Assembly: GCA_040506895.1 (NCBI GenBank)
Contig: JBEVVY010000001.1
Coordinates: forward strand, 372,001 to 436,000
Length of the DNA stretch: 64,000 nt
Direction of reading: 5' to 3'
Origin: Sedimenticola_A sp040506895
Lineage (GTDB): Bacteria; Pseudomonadota; Gammaproteobacteria; Chromatiales; Chromatiaceae
The notes beneath the pieces are model-generated. The model was not told the origin of the DNA. It did not search any database and saw only the letters and a program-made list of their open reading frames with translations. Below, in pieces: positions 52,658 to 61,198 of this stretch. Each line of letters begins with the position of its first letter. The stretch's first letter is position 1. The translations under genes and the position numbers were made by a program.

Positions 52658-54243
52658 TTCGCAGTCCTCTCCTGGAAAAGATCACTGAATTCATTTGAAA
52701 GGCCTTTTCGATCTATCTTTCCATTTTGGTTGCGGGGAAGACTTTCCATAAAGACTATTTCTTGCGGGATCATGAAATTAGGGAGCTCTTTCTGGCAGTA
52801 TTTGATAATGGTGTCTTTTTCTTTTTTGTCGCTACCGGATACGACAAGGAGAATTGCTTGCCCCAGTTCAGGGTGCTTTATTCCCAGGGCGGCAACTTCG
52901 CTAACTAGATTCGAGCAGTAGACAACCTCTTCAATCTCTGTCGGACTTACCCTGTAGCCTGACGTCTTGATCATTTCATCTTTACGGCTGATGAAATAGA
53001 GATAGCCATCATCATCTTTTTTAACCCGGTCCCCTGACCAGACAGCGATCTCTGTCAGGGGGATTTCTGATAATTGATTTGGTGCGGGCTTGAAGCGCTC
53101 TGCAGTTTTCTCAGGATCATTCCAGTAACCCATGGCCACCAGGGCACCACGATGGACCAGTTCTCCGGGCTCTCCCGGAGCACATTCAGTTCCGTCATCC
53201 CTCACTACCAGAATTTCTGCATTTGGTATGGCTTTTCCCATGGATTCGGGTCTCGTCTCTACCTGGTCAGGAGGAAGATACGTTGACCTGAAGGCCTCGG
53301 TAAGTCCATACATCAGAAATACTTCGGTTGTAGGCAGGGCACTTCTCAGGAGCTGAGTGGTAGCCTTTGGCATCGCACCGCCAGAATTCGTTATATATCG
53401 TAACGATGAACTGGCGGCCTCAGGCCACTCCAATTGAGCAAGTTGTTGCCATAATGGAGGCACTGCTGCCAGGCCGGTGACGAGGTGTTTCGAGATTGCT
53501 CTTATGACATCTCGAGGTAGTAAGTAGTCCATCAGTACCACTGAGGCCCCGACTGAAAAAGCGGTTGTCAACTGGCTAAGGCCATAGTCGAAGCTGAACG
53601 GCAAAACGGCAAGCAAACGATCATGCTCAGTATTACCCAGATATTCAGCCACACTTTTGGCACCAGCCACCATATTCCGATGGGAAAGGACGACTCCCTT
53701 GGGTTTTCCTGTGCTTCCCGATGTGTAGAGTATTGCCGTCATGTGGGTATCAATACGGCGGTGCACCGCCATATTAACTCCAGTTCTATTGAGTTCGTCC
53801 CACGACACCAGGTCTACACCGGGAAGAGGGTGTTCTGATGGTAGTTTGTTATCGACAAGTACTATTGCACGCAAGTCATGACAATCTTTAATGACATCAC
53901 TCAGTAATTGCATGCGGTCTGAAGAGGTAATGAGGACACGCACATTACAATCACGGAGAATATATGAGACCTGGTTCGGTTTCAGGAGTGGATTTACAGG
54001 AACAAAAGTCCCTCCGGCATGGGAGGCACCGAAAATTCCAAAGACAGCTTCGGGGACCTTGGGTAGATAGATGGCGACTCGTTCAGATGGCCCGAGACCC
54101 AGATTAAGCAGGCCGTTTGAAACAGACTCGACTCTGTTTGCTAGTTCTGTATAGCTGTATTCACTGTTCTTATAGAGTAGTGCCGGAGCGTCAGGTCTCT
54201 GCGCTGCCTGAAGGCTAATAAATTGGTGAATCAGCTCAGACAT
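52654..54243 (-). CDS. exosortase A-associated acyl-CoA/ACP ligase (AMP-forming)
   Basis: 529 aa ANL-superfamily enzyme, TIGR03098-like. A3 loop TAILYTSGSTGKPKGVVLSH at ~170, A5 YGLTEAF, A7 WSGDRVKKDDDGYLYFISRKDEMIKTSGYRV (A8), and the catalytic lysine of A10 in NQNGKIDRKG. It activates a carboxylic acid (possibly an amino acid) as adenylate and transfers it to CoA or to the nearby ACP. First gene of a two-gene minus operon with the decarboxylase; the promoter lies in the 124-base divergent gap before the protease gene. Confidence 0.93.
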   Translation of the reverse strand: MSELIHQFISLQAAQRPDAPALLYKNSEYSYTELANRVESVSNGLLNLGLGPSERVAIYLPKVPEAVFGIFGASHAGGTFVPVNPLLKPNQVSYILRDCNVRVLITSSDRMQLLSDVIKDCHDLRAIVLVDNKLPSEHPLPGVDLVSWDELNRTGVNMAVHRRIDTHMTAILYTSGSTGKPKGVVLSHRNMVAGAKSVAEYLGNTEHDRLLAVLPFSFDYGLSQLTTAFSVGASVVLMDYLLPRDVIRAISKHLVTGLAAVPPLWQQLAQLEWPEAASSSLRYITNSGGAMPKATTQLLRSALPTTEVFLMYGLTEAFRSTYLPPDQVETRPESMGKAIPNAEILVVRDDGTECAPGEPGELVHRGALVAMGYWNDPEKTAERFKPAPNQLSEIPLTEIAVWSGDRVKKDDDGYLYFISRKDEMIKTSGYRVSPTEIEEVVYCSNLVSEVAALGIKHPELGQAILLVVSGSDKKEKDTIIKYCQKELPNFMIPQEIVFMESLPRNQNGKIDRKGLSNEFSDLFQERTAK

Positions 54244-54367
54244 TTAGTCCATATCCTTTTGATTATTTTAGAAATTCTACCAGAATAAGAAGTTTGCTAT
54301 TATACCCTGATTCCTATTTAAACGGCTATTTCCGTTTCAACTTGATCACTTTTTCAGGAAACAGGGG

Positions 54368-55147
54368 ATGATTCCTTCCATACCACGATTACTGGGTTTT
54401 CTGCTTCTCTTTAATTTGTATTCCGGGAGCGTTCAATCTTCAGATTTACCGAAGACTCTTCAGCAGATCCGAAGTGGGGTGGTTGCAGTTGGAACGATAA
54501 TGCCTGTACCGCATTCGGCTGCCCGGAAGCCAAAGGCACGTTTTTATGGAACGGGCTTCGTTATCGGCAACGGGCGAAAAGTGATCACCAATCATCATGT
54601 GGTTCCAGAAGAATTCAATGATAAGAAAAAGGAAGTGCTGGCAATATTTGCAGGAAGGGGGAAGTCCGCAATAGCCCGAAAGGCAAGAGTGCTCCGTGCC
54701 GATCCGGAACATGACCTGGCGCTTCTCGAGTTTGATGGCCCTGCACTTAATCCCCTTGAGCTTGATACTCAGGGTTCCATAGCTGAAGGTGAGGAGGTCG
54801 CATTTACCGGATTTCCACTGGGTATGGCACTTGGCCTCTATCCAGTCACTAACAAAACCATTGTCGCAGCGAAAACACCGATCGTCATACCAGCAAATTC
54901 ATCACGCAAACTTACTGCTGTACAGATAAAACGCCTGAAAACGCCGTATGAGGTCTATCAATTGGACGCGATAGCCTATCCTGGAAACAGTGGCAGTCCT
55001 GTCTACAGGATTGATAGCGGTAAAGTGATTGGCGTTGTGAACAGTGTCTTTGTGAAGGGGTCCAAGGAAGCCATGCTCAAAACGCCATCAGGTATCAGTT
55101 ATGCCATACCGACACGCTACATTTTCGACCTAATGATTAAGAGATGA
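54368..55147 (+). CDS. trypsin-like serine protease, periplasmic
   Basis: 259 aa. Signal peptide (IPRLLGFLLLFNLYSGSVQS) followed by a chymotrypsin-fold domain with all three catalytic residues: His77 in TNHHVVP, Asp116 in PEHDLALLEF and Ser208 in YPGNSGSPVY. There is no PDZ domain, unlike DegP. It is secreted and may process a PEP-CTERM or matrix protein, or act in quality control. It is divergent from the acyl ligase and 78 bases before the beta-helix gene. Confidence 0.9.
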   Translation: MIPSIPRLLGFLLLFNLYSGSVQSSDLPKTLQQIRSGVVAVGTIMPVPHSAARKPKARFYGTGFVIGNGRKVITNHHVVPEEFNDKKKEVLAIFAGRGKSAIARKARVLRADPEHDLALLEFDGPALNPLELDTQGSIAEGEEVAFTGFPLGMALGLYPVTNKTIVAAKTPIVIPANSSRKLTAVQIKRLKTPYEVYQLDAIAYPGNSGSPVYRIDSGKVIGVVNSVFVKGSKEAMLKTPSGISYAIPTRYIFDLMIKR

Positions 55148-55225
55148 TAATTCATGCCGGTTTTTTACTCCGGGAAAAATGAAGCGACTATAATCGATGA
55201 TACACCGGTTGGTCAGATCACTTAG

Positions 55226-56398
55226 ATGAAAGCACTGAGATCCATACTGACGAAGTCGGTTATATACTATTTCGCACTTACCGGAATAGCTGTTCATTTG
55301 CTGGCTTTTGCTACGTACATATATCAACCGACCCTGGCCTCACGGGTTATTGACAAGGCCAGGCAGTATTTGTCCGATAGGGGATATCCAGTTGGTTCTG
55401 AGCAATATCTGAAGGGTTCACAGGATCCTTCGGAGGATGTTACCAGTGCAATCGGGAACTGGGAGTTCTTACAGAATGAAACATCTTTCCAGGGACGGGC
55501 ACGTATCGGTGATCGAATATTTCCATCTATCAGTGAGGCCGTCTCTTCACTCAATGATGGCGATACACTGGAGATTGGAGTCGGGATCCACAAAGAGTCA
55601 ATAGTTATAGAGAACAATAATATTACTGTCAGGGGAATAGGGCGTTCTGTAATAGAAGGTGTGGCTGCCAAAGGAAAGGCGGCAATTCTGAACAAGGGCG
55701 ATAATAATCGAATAGAAAATATTGAGTGTAGATTCATAACAGTAAAGGATAAGAATGGGGCATGCATACGGCATCAGGGGAAGAACCTGGTACTGGTGCA
55801 TGTATATTTCCATCATTCTGAAAGTGGGCTGCTGTCAGGAAGGCATCCTGGTGAAGTTGTCATCAGGAACAGTCGCTTTGAGCAACTGGGAAAGAGTGGA
55901 AGAGCCCATGGTGTTTACATGAATGGAGGCACTCTGATTATTGATAGAAGCCTGTTTGTTGCATCGTTGGACCAGGGGCATGAAATAAAGACAAGAGGGG
56001 AGAGAACAGTAATAAAAAACTCTGTAATCGCATCATTGTCAGGTAATGACAGCCGCTTGATTGATGTATGTGCCGGTGGGCAATTGGTTATAGAGAATTC
56101 AATATTGCAACAAGGGCCAAACTCGGTAAATCAGGATGCAATCGGGTTTGGCCTTGAAGGTTATAAGCACGCCAATAACAGCATAGTCCTGAAAGACAAC
56201 CTGGTATTACTGGAAAGGAATCTTTCCAATAATTTTATAAATATAAAGGGGAGTGATGTGAAACCTGTGCTCCATGGAAATACCTTTGTGTCAAAAGAGC
56301 ATATCGATATAGAAGGTTTCAATCTCAGTTTTGCAAACAGAGCCGAGGCTGGCTTACCTGATTATCCAGAACTTCCATTGTCCAGGATTGGTTTATGA
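55226..56398 (+). CDS. parallel beta-helix protein, membrane-anchored
   Basis: 390 aa. One N-terminal membrane segment (SVIYYFALTGIAVHLLAFATYIY, ~11-33) then a linker and a Beta_helix domain from ~90 (DGDTLEIGVGIHKESIVIENNNITVRG, then NRIENIECRFITV, LVLVHVYFHHSESGLL, VVIRNSRFEQLG, TLIIDRSLFVASLDQGHEIKTRGERTVIKNSVIASL). The segment around SRLIDVCAGGQLVIENSILQQGPN parallels SRIIDFPCGGELSVTRSVLQHGHN of the protein at 49180. Such domains are common in polysaccharide lyases and epimerases; candidate catalytic residues are not identified. The start codon lacks a strong RBS. Confidence 0.8.
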   Translation: MKALRSILTKSVIYYFALTGIAVHLLAFATYIYQPTLASRVIDKARQYLSDRGYPVGSEQYLKGSQDPSEDVTSAIGNWEFLQNETSFQGRARIGDRIFPSISEAVSSLNDGDTLEIGVGIHKESIVIENNNITVRGIGRSVIEGVAAKGKAAILNKGDNNRIENIECRFITVKDKNGACIRHQGKNLVLVHVYFHHSESGLLSGRHPGEVVIRNSRFEQLGKSGRAHGVYMNGGTLIIDRSLFVASLDQGHEIKTRGERTVIKNSVIASLSGNDSRLIDVCAGGQLVIENSILQQGPNSVNQDAIGFGLEGYKHANNSIVLKDNLVLLERNLSNNFINIKGSDVKPVLHGNTFVSKEHIDIEGFNLSFANRAEAGLPDYPELPLSRIGL

Positions 56399-56447
56399 TG
56401 GTTCAAAATTGCGATAGGTCGGTATCCCGGAGTGATAATTGGATCAT

Positions 56448-56930
56448 ATGAATAAAATAGCTGTTCTAACCGTATGCACCGCAAATATATGTCGTTCACC
56501 CATGGCAGAGGCAATCCTGAACAATAAGTTGGATTCATTTGGATTATCGAGCCATTTTAAGGTCGACTCTGCAGGTACACATGTCACATCCAAGGGGATT
56601 CCAATTGATCCAAGGGCATTGAAGACATTGCGTGAAAACACCGTGGAAGGCACGTCATCTTCTTCCAGGCAGGTTACAGAGGATGATTTCCGATATTTTG
56701 ATTATATCCTTGCGATGGATGACAGGAACTACAAGTATTTAACCGATCTGTGCCCTGAAGAGTATCGCGGAAAAGTAGTGATGCTTATGGATTTTTCAGG
56801 AAGTGAAAATCTGCGAGAAGTTCCTGATCCCTATTTTGGTAATCTGTCAGGATTCAGCAGGGTCTACGGTATGCTTGATCGGGGAATAGAATCCTTCCTG
56901 AAAAAAATCATCGAAACGCATAAACTATAA
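56448..56930 (+). CDS. wzb: low-molecular-weight protein-tyrosine phosphatase (Wzb-like)
   Basis: 160 aa from the ATG at 56448 (an upstream TTG at 56439 is less likely). The P-loop CTANICRS at residues 10-17 is the C-x5-R-S signature and the general acid is the aspartate of the VPDPYFG motif near residue 128. In exopolysaccharide loci this enzyme dephosphorylates the BY-kinase, here the autokinase at 14974, and so cycles polymerisation. It is unusually far from the kinase gene (about 40 kb) but within the same polysaccharide region. Confidence 0.93.
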   Translation: MNKIAVLTVCTANICRSPMAEAILNNKLDSFGLSSHFKVDSAGTHVTSKGIPIDPRALKTLRENTVEGTSSSSRQVTEDDFRYFDYILAMDDRNYKYLTDLCPEEYRGKVVMLMDFSGSENLREVPDPYFGNLSGFSRVYGMLDRGIESFLKKIIETHKL

Positions 56931-56967
56931 GTGTCACTCCTATTATCACCAGAGGGAGTTCCATCCA

Positions 56968-57840
56968 ATGACGTCATATGACTATGATCTCGCCTTTTCC
57001 AGAAATATCGGCTGGCTGACAGAGTCTGAGCAGAAATTGCTTCGCGAAAGCAGGGTAGCGATTGCTGGCCTGGGTGGTGTCGGTGGAAGTCACTTGTTAA
57101 CACACACGCGCCTTGGAATCGGTAAGTTCAATATATCCGATCTCGATGTATTTGAACTGGCTAATTTCAACCGACAGGCAGGCGCGAGTCTAAGCCATAT
57201 CGATCGCCCAAAAGTCGATGTTCTGGCTGAAATGGCCATGGATATCAATCCAGAACTTGATATTAAGAAGTTCGAGAATGGGGTTAATTCGGGCAATCTC
57301 GAACAGTTTCTGGAGGGAGTCGACCTTTACATTGACGGACTTGATTTTTTTGCAGTTGATGCCCGCAGAATGGTATTTGCTGCCTGTGCAGAGAAGGGTA
57401 TTCCTGCCATAACGGCGGCTCCACTGGGTATGGGGGTCGCACTGCTCAATTTTCTGCCTGGTAAGATGACCTTTGAGGAGTATTTCAGATTGGATAATTG
57501 TTCAGAGGATGAACAGTTATTACGGTTCCTCGCTGGTTTATCACCCGCAATGCTCCAGGTCCCATACCTTGTTGATGACAGCCGTGTGGATCTGCAGTCT
57601 CATAAAGGACCTTCAACTCCAATGGCTTGTGAACTCTGTGCAGGCATGGCGGCGACACACAGCCTGAAAGTCCTGTTGAAGAGAGGGAAAGTGCCAGCTG
57701 CGCCCAGGGGAATCCATTTCGATGCATACAGAAATAAAATCTCCACCACGTGGCGGCCGGGAGGAAACAACAATCCAATCCAGAGACTGATCATTCAGAT
57801 CATCAAGATGCGACTCGCAAAGAAGCACTCCAGGACCTGA
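56968..57840 (+). CDS. ThiF/E1-like adenylyltransferase family protein
   Basis: 290 aa. The nucleotide-binding core is clear: VAIAGLGGVGGSHLLTHTRLGIGKFNISDLDVFELANFNRQAGAS contains GxGGxG and the ThiF N-R-Q motif, and VDLYIDGLDFFAVDARRMVFAACAEKGIPAITAAPLGMGV the D-x-D/N region. A single CxxC (CELC, ~217-220) remains, so a four-Cys zinc site is not evident. Family members adenylate a C-terminal carboxylate of a ubiquitin-like or sulfur-carrier protein, or a small molecule. No such carrier is adjacent; the acyl carrier protein at 45975 does not end in Gly-Gly. AGAGGGAG is an excellent RBS. Confidence 0.85.
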   Translation: MTSYDYDLAFSRNIGWLTESEQKLLRESRVAIAGLGGVGGSHLLTHTRLGIGKFNISDLDVFELANFNRQAGASLSHIDRPKVDVLAEMAMDINPELDIKKFENGVNSGNLEQFLEGVDLYIDGLDFFAVDARRMVFAACAEKGIPAITAAPLGMGVALLNFLPGKMTFEEYFRLDNCSEDEQLLRFLAGLSPAMLQVPYLVDDSRVDLQSHKGPSTPMACELCAGMAATHSLKVLLKRGKVPAAPRGIHFDAYRNKISTTWRPGGNNNPIQRLIIQIIKMRLAKKHSRT

Positions 57841-58003
57841 AACCGGGCCTTTTGCCAAGGCATTCATATGTTCTAGTAATTATTATCCTAATAAGTGCGT
57901 GAGCATTGAGCAGAAGACAAATAATTTACCAATTCAGATAAATTTGCCACGTAATGCCGTACAATTAACTATGACGTCTGTGTAGTAAGACTCGGGATCA
58001 GCA

Positions 58004-59248
58004 TTGGCAATAAAACTCAAAATTGCGCGTACAGCTAAAGAACTGGACGATGTATTCAAGCTTCGCCATGAAGTCTACGTGGTGGAGAAGAAGAAGTTTG
58101 CAAGCAACCGGAAATCAGACTACCGGATTGTCGATCGCTTCGATACATTGCCTAATGCTGTAAATATTGTTGCCTATCACGGTGATCAGGCCATCGCCAC
58201 CATGAGAATCAATAAGGATTCCATGATCGGGTTGCCTGCAGAGGAGTATTTTGATTTCTCTGATACGAGGAAGCAGGCAGAAGTAGAAGCTAAAGCTGCT
58301 GGGGTAGAACCAGTAATCGTCGGCGGAAGTATGCTGGCCATTCAGAAAGAGTGGCGTCATCAACGAAATGTTATTTTTGCTCTTTTCAAGATTGCCGCCG
58401 GTGTTGCTCACAGCATGGGGGCAACTCATGGTATTGGATCCATTGCCGAAGACACGCTCTCTCTGTATGGGCGAATAGGATTCAAGACCTTGGGTGAGCC
58501 AAGTTGGCATGAGGGGGTGGGTGACACCCTTGTTCCGATATATGGCCGTTTTTCCGAGATATACGATTGGGCATTCAAACAGATAAGCAGCAAGGTCAAT
58601 AGCTTTTGGCTTGAAAATTTCTGCGGCCAATTCCAGCGTATTCTCCTGTCCAAGGGTGAAATGCTCTTTTCCCAGGATACAGATGCAGACCACGCCTATG
58701 CAGTCGATGAAGGGTGGATATCAATATCCAGAACCGATCCGGAAGGTAATGAAATGGTGCTTGCCAATCTGCCGAAAGGGGCATTGTTTGGCGAAATGGC
58801 ACTGTTTGATGGTGAGAAAAGATCGGCAACAGCTACAGCCATCACCAACGCAGAACTGCTGTTTATCGAGCGCTCGGATATGATCGAGGCGATCAGGAGA
58901 AATCCTGAACATATTGAAGAGATTCTGCAGCATTTCGCAAAACGACTTCGGGACACAGACAACCTGGCACTGGTGCAGGCGTTCTCTCCGCAGACGAGTC
59001 GTGTCAATTTCGTTTTGAATCAACTATGGCAGTCTGCGAATGCCGGTAATGCCGATCCGGAAGTTCGCATGGTACGGGTGGGTCCGGAACAGATTGCAAA
59101 GTCTGCGCAGGTACGTGAGTCAGATGTAAGAAAAGTCCTGGAAATCAAAAAGGTAGCAGGTCAATTGGATTACGGTGACCACCTTATCAGGTTTCTTGAG
59201 CAACCCTCGATGAATGATATCCGAACTGAGACCGAATCGCCGGTTTAA
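58004..59248 (+). CDS. LuxI/FeeM-like acyltransferase fused to a Crp-like cNMP-binding/HTH module
   Basis: 414 aa. Residues 1-200: GNAT-type N-acyltransferase of the autoinducer-synthase/FeeM or PEP-CTERM-associated acyltransferase group (VFKLRHEVYVVEKKKFA, IATMRINKDSMIGL, VIVGGSMLAIQKEWRHQRNVIFALFKIAAGVAHSMGA, YGRIGFKTLGE). Residues 207-318: cyclic-nucleotide-binding domain with an intact phosphate cassette FGEMALFDGEKRSATA (R273). Residues ~357-397: winged helix-turn-helix like Crp (PEQIAKSAQVRESDVRKVLEIKKVAGQLDY). It may make an N-acyl amino acid in response to cAMP/c-di-GMP and perhaps bind DNA. The start is TTG at 58004 with weak RBS. Confidence 0.8.
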   Translation: MAIKLKIARTAKELDDVFKLRHEVYVVEKKKFASNRKSDYRIVDRFDTLPNAVNIVAYHGDQAIATMRINKDSMIGLPAEEYFDFSDTRKQAEVEAKAAGVEPVIVGGSMLAIQKEWRHQRNVIFALFKIAAGVAHSMGATHGIGSIAEDTLSLYGRIGFKTLGEPSWHEGVGDTLVPIYGRFSEIYDWAFKQISSKVNSFWLENFCGQFQRILLSKGEMLFSQDTDADHAYAVDEGWISISRTDPEGNEMVLANLPKGALFGEMALFDGEKRSATATAITNAELLFIERSDMIEAIRRNPEHIEEILQHFAKRLRDTDNLALVQAFSPQTSRVNFVLNQLWQSANAGNADPEVRMVRVGPEQIAKSAQVRESDVRKVLEIKKVAGQLDYGDHLIRFLEQPSMNDIRTETESPV

Positions 59249-59344
59249 CAGAGAATAAGAACATTCCAATCATTTTTTCGGGAATCAGGAATCAAGGTTT
59301 TCGATATTGTGCCGATGACTCATGTTGCAGGCCAGTGCCTGTAA

Positions 59345-59370
59345 CAATGTCGTATTAAATGACGACATTG
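59345..59370. promoter_or_regulatory. perfect dyad CAATGTCGT-N8-ACGACATTG
   Basis: Nine-base perfect inverted repeat with an 8-base AT spacer (ATTAAATG), 92 bases before the APS kinase ATG. The spacing suits binding by a dimeric regulator; a U-run is lacking, so a terminator is less likely. No other copy seen in the window. Confidence 0.45.
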
Positions 59371-59461
59371 AAAGTTTTAGGTGTTGTCCGCCAGCGTACA
59401 GCAACCGTGGACAAGCCTGTATACTGTGAATCAATATAAAGGATAGGTCTTTAGGAAGGAT

Positions 59462-60094
59462 ATGATGAAACCGATAGGATCAAATGTCGTCTGGCACGAA
59501 CCGACGGTAACCCGGGGCCGTAGAGCCGATAAAAATGGACACAAGAGTGTAATTCTCTGGTTTACAGGATTGTCAGGTGCGGGCAAATCGACTATTGCCC
59601 ACGCTGTGGAGGAGACTCTGTATCAGCTTGGGTGCGATACCTACGTGCTTGACGGTGACAATGTCCGTCACGGCCTCTGTGGGGATCTGGGTTTTTCAGA
59701 TGATGACCGCACGGAAAATATCCGGCGGATCGGCGAAATGGCCAAGCTGTTCCTGGATGCAGGGGTAATCACCATCTCCGCCTTTATCTCTCCTTTCAAG
59801 GCAGATCGTAAGCGGGCACGTGATCTTGTTGAAGAGGGGGACTTCATCGAGGTGCATTGTCATTGTCCGCTGGACGTATGTGAAGCCCGAGATCCCAAGG
59901 GGCTTTACAAAAAGGCACGTGCAGGTCTGATCAAAGGCTATACCGGTATTTCATCCCCCTACGAAGAACCGGAAGATCCTGAGATCAAGGTCGATACCAG
60001 TATTATGTCGATAGAAGAGTGCGTGGCATCAGTGGTTTCTCAACTTCAAGAGCGGGGAATCATCGAGCAGAGTGCCATCGCGGAGTCCGCGTAA
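59462..60094 (+). CDS. cysC: adenylylsulfate (APS) kinase
   Basis: 210 aa. Stand-alone CysC: P-loop FTGLSGAGKSTIA at ~34-46, the D-G-D-N-V-R-H-G-L substrate loop, FSDDDRTENIRRIGEMAKLFLDAG, ISPFKADRKRARD and the DPKGLYKKARAG and GISSPYEEPEDPEI lid motifs. It phosphorylates APS to PAPS, the sulfate donor for the sulfotransferase at 25301. No ATP sulfurylase is in the window. AGGAAGG directly upstream and a candidate operator at 59345 suggest its own unit. A GTG/ATG choice of two consecutive ATG codons does not change the product materially. Confidence 0.95.
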   Translation: MMKPIGSNVVWHEPTVTRGRRADKNGHKSVILWFTGLSGAGKSTIAHAVEETLYQLGCDTYVLDGDNVRHGLCGDLGFSDDDRTENIRRIGEMAKLFLDAGVITISAFISPFKADRKRARDLVEEGDFIEVHCHCPLDVCEARDPKGLYKKARAGLIKGYTGISSPYEEPEDPEIKVDTSIMSIEECVASVVSQLQERGIIEQSAIAESA

Positions 60095-60135
60095 ACTGCA
60101 GCTCCACTTAGCTATATCATCTTGATGACTTTGTC

Positions 60136-60162
60136 CCGGTGTGGCTCGAAAGGCCACGCCGG
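60136..60162. terminator. stem-loop between convergent genes (possible terminator)
   Basis: CCGG-T-GTGGC / GCCAC-G-CCGG pairs around a 7-base loop, in the 113-base gap between cysC and the convergent HDOD gene. There is no good U-run on either side, so it may act weakly or in both directions. Confidence 0.45.
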
Positions 60163-60207
60163 TACTCTTATCTAATCCGGTTGATTGGAGCAGGGATGCT
60201 GATCTTT

Positions 60208-61161
60208 TTAGCCAGCTAATTGCGAGGAAAAGCCCAGTAGATCCTCTCTTCGTTCGAGGGTTTTTTCGAAAACCATCTGTACCTGTTCGGTATCCAGTCC
60301 AAGCTTCAATATGAGGGAATCGGGTAACTCGTCACTGTTTCCATAGCCCAGGCTTTCACGCCTCAGCAGACGTTCAGATATCAGTACCAGGTTGGCGTAT
60401 ACTTCGTGGTCACTCTGGTATTCCGGGTCATTCTGGTATGTGATTGCGGTCAGCAATTCATCCGGGAGTTCCCAGGACTCCAACAGCCAGCGTCCCATCA
60501 TGATGGGGTTAATCCCCAGAATATATTCTCCAGCGTGAATCGCTGAAAGCTCCGGGTTGGCGATAAGAAGCTCACTGATCTCTTTATGCTGCGTAGGGAA
60601 CAGGTGTCCCAGGAGAAGCATCCATATATTGTGTAGCAGGCCGGAAAGATACGCTGTTCCCGGATTGGGCTTATCGTCCCGCTGAACACGCAGGGCCAGG
60701 CGTTGACAGATCATGGATGAGAAAAGTGCATCAGACCAGAAAGCCTGTTGACCAATGGGACCTTCCCTTGGAATGTTCAGCGGCTTGATGGTTGTCAGGG
60801 CCATGGCCAGGTTCATCACCACGTCGTAACCGAGTACCCTGGCAATTGCTGCCTGGATGGTAGTGATCTCTCCCCTGAAGCCATACATGGCTGAGTTGGC
60901 CCACTTCAATACCTGGGCAGAGAGGCTGGGATCCATCTCAACAACCTTCGCCAGATCGGCGGCATTGGCGAGAGGATTGTGATACAGCTCGAGAATCGCC
61001 CGGGTGATCTCCGGCAGGGGGGGGAGGCTGTCGATAGCCTTCACCTGTTCCCGGATATCGTGAACTGGCTGGAACTGAGACGAGGACAGCTCTGCATGCT
61101 CGAGCAGACGAAATGCATTCTCCCTGTCCAATAATATTGAGTTCGTCCTTGACTGGTTCAT
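60208..61161 (-). CDS. HDOD domain protein
   Basis: 317 aa. HDOD signatures run from ~40: AIDSLPPLPEITRAILELYHNPLANAADLAKVVEMDPSLSAQVLKWANSAMYGF, then IARVLGYDVVMNLAMALT, LSGLLHNIWMLLLGHLFP and HAGEYILGINPIMMGRWLLESWELPDELL. The family has degenerate HD-phosphohydrolase folds and takes part in signalling, often with c-di-GMP or motility circuits. It lies 37 bases downstream of the sigma-54 activator, so the two form an operon and may act together in regulating polysaccharide output. Confidence 0.92.
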   Translation of the reverse strand: MNQSRTNSILLDRENAFRLLEHAELSSSQFQPVHDIREQVKAIDSLPPLPEITRAILELYHNPLANAADLAKVVEMDPSLSAQVLKWANSAMYGFRGEITTIQAAIARVLGYDVVMNLAMALTTIKPLNIPREGPIGQQAFWSDALFSSMICQRLALRVQRDDKPNPGTAYLSGLLHNIWMLLLGHLFPTQHKEISELLIANPELSAIHAGEYILGINPIMMGRWLLESWELPDELLTAITYQNDPEYQSDHEVYANLVLISERLLRRESLGYGNSDELPDSLILKLGLDTEQVQMVFEKTLERREDLLGFSSQLAG

Positions 61162-61198
61162 ATCGACTCAAATCCTCTGCACATGTACATCAAACCGG

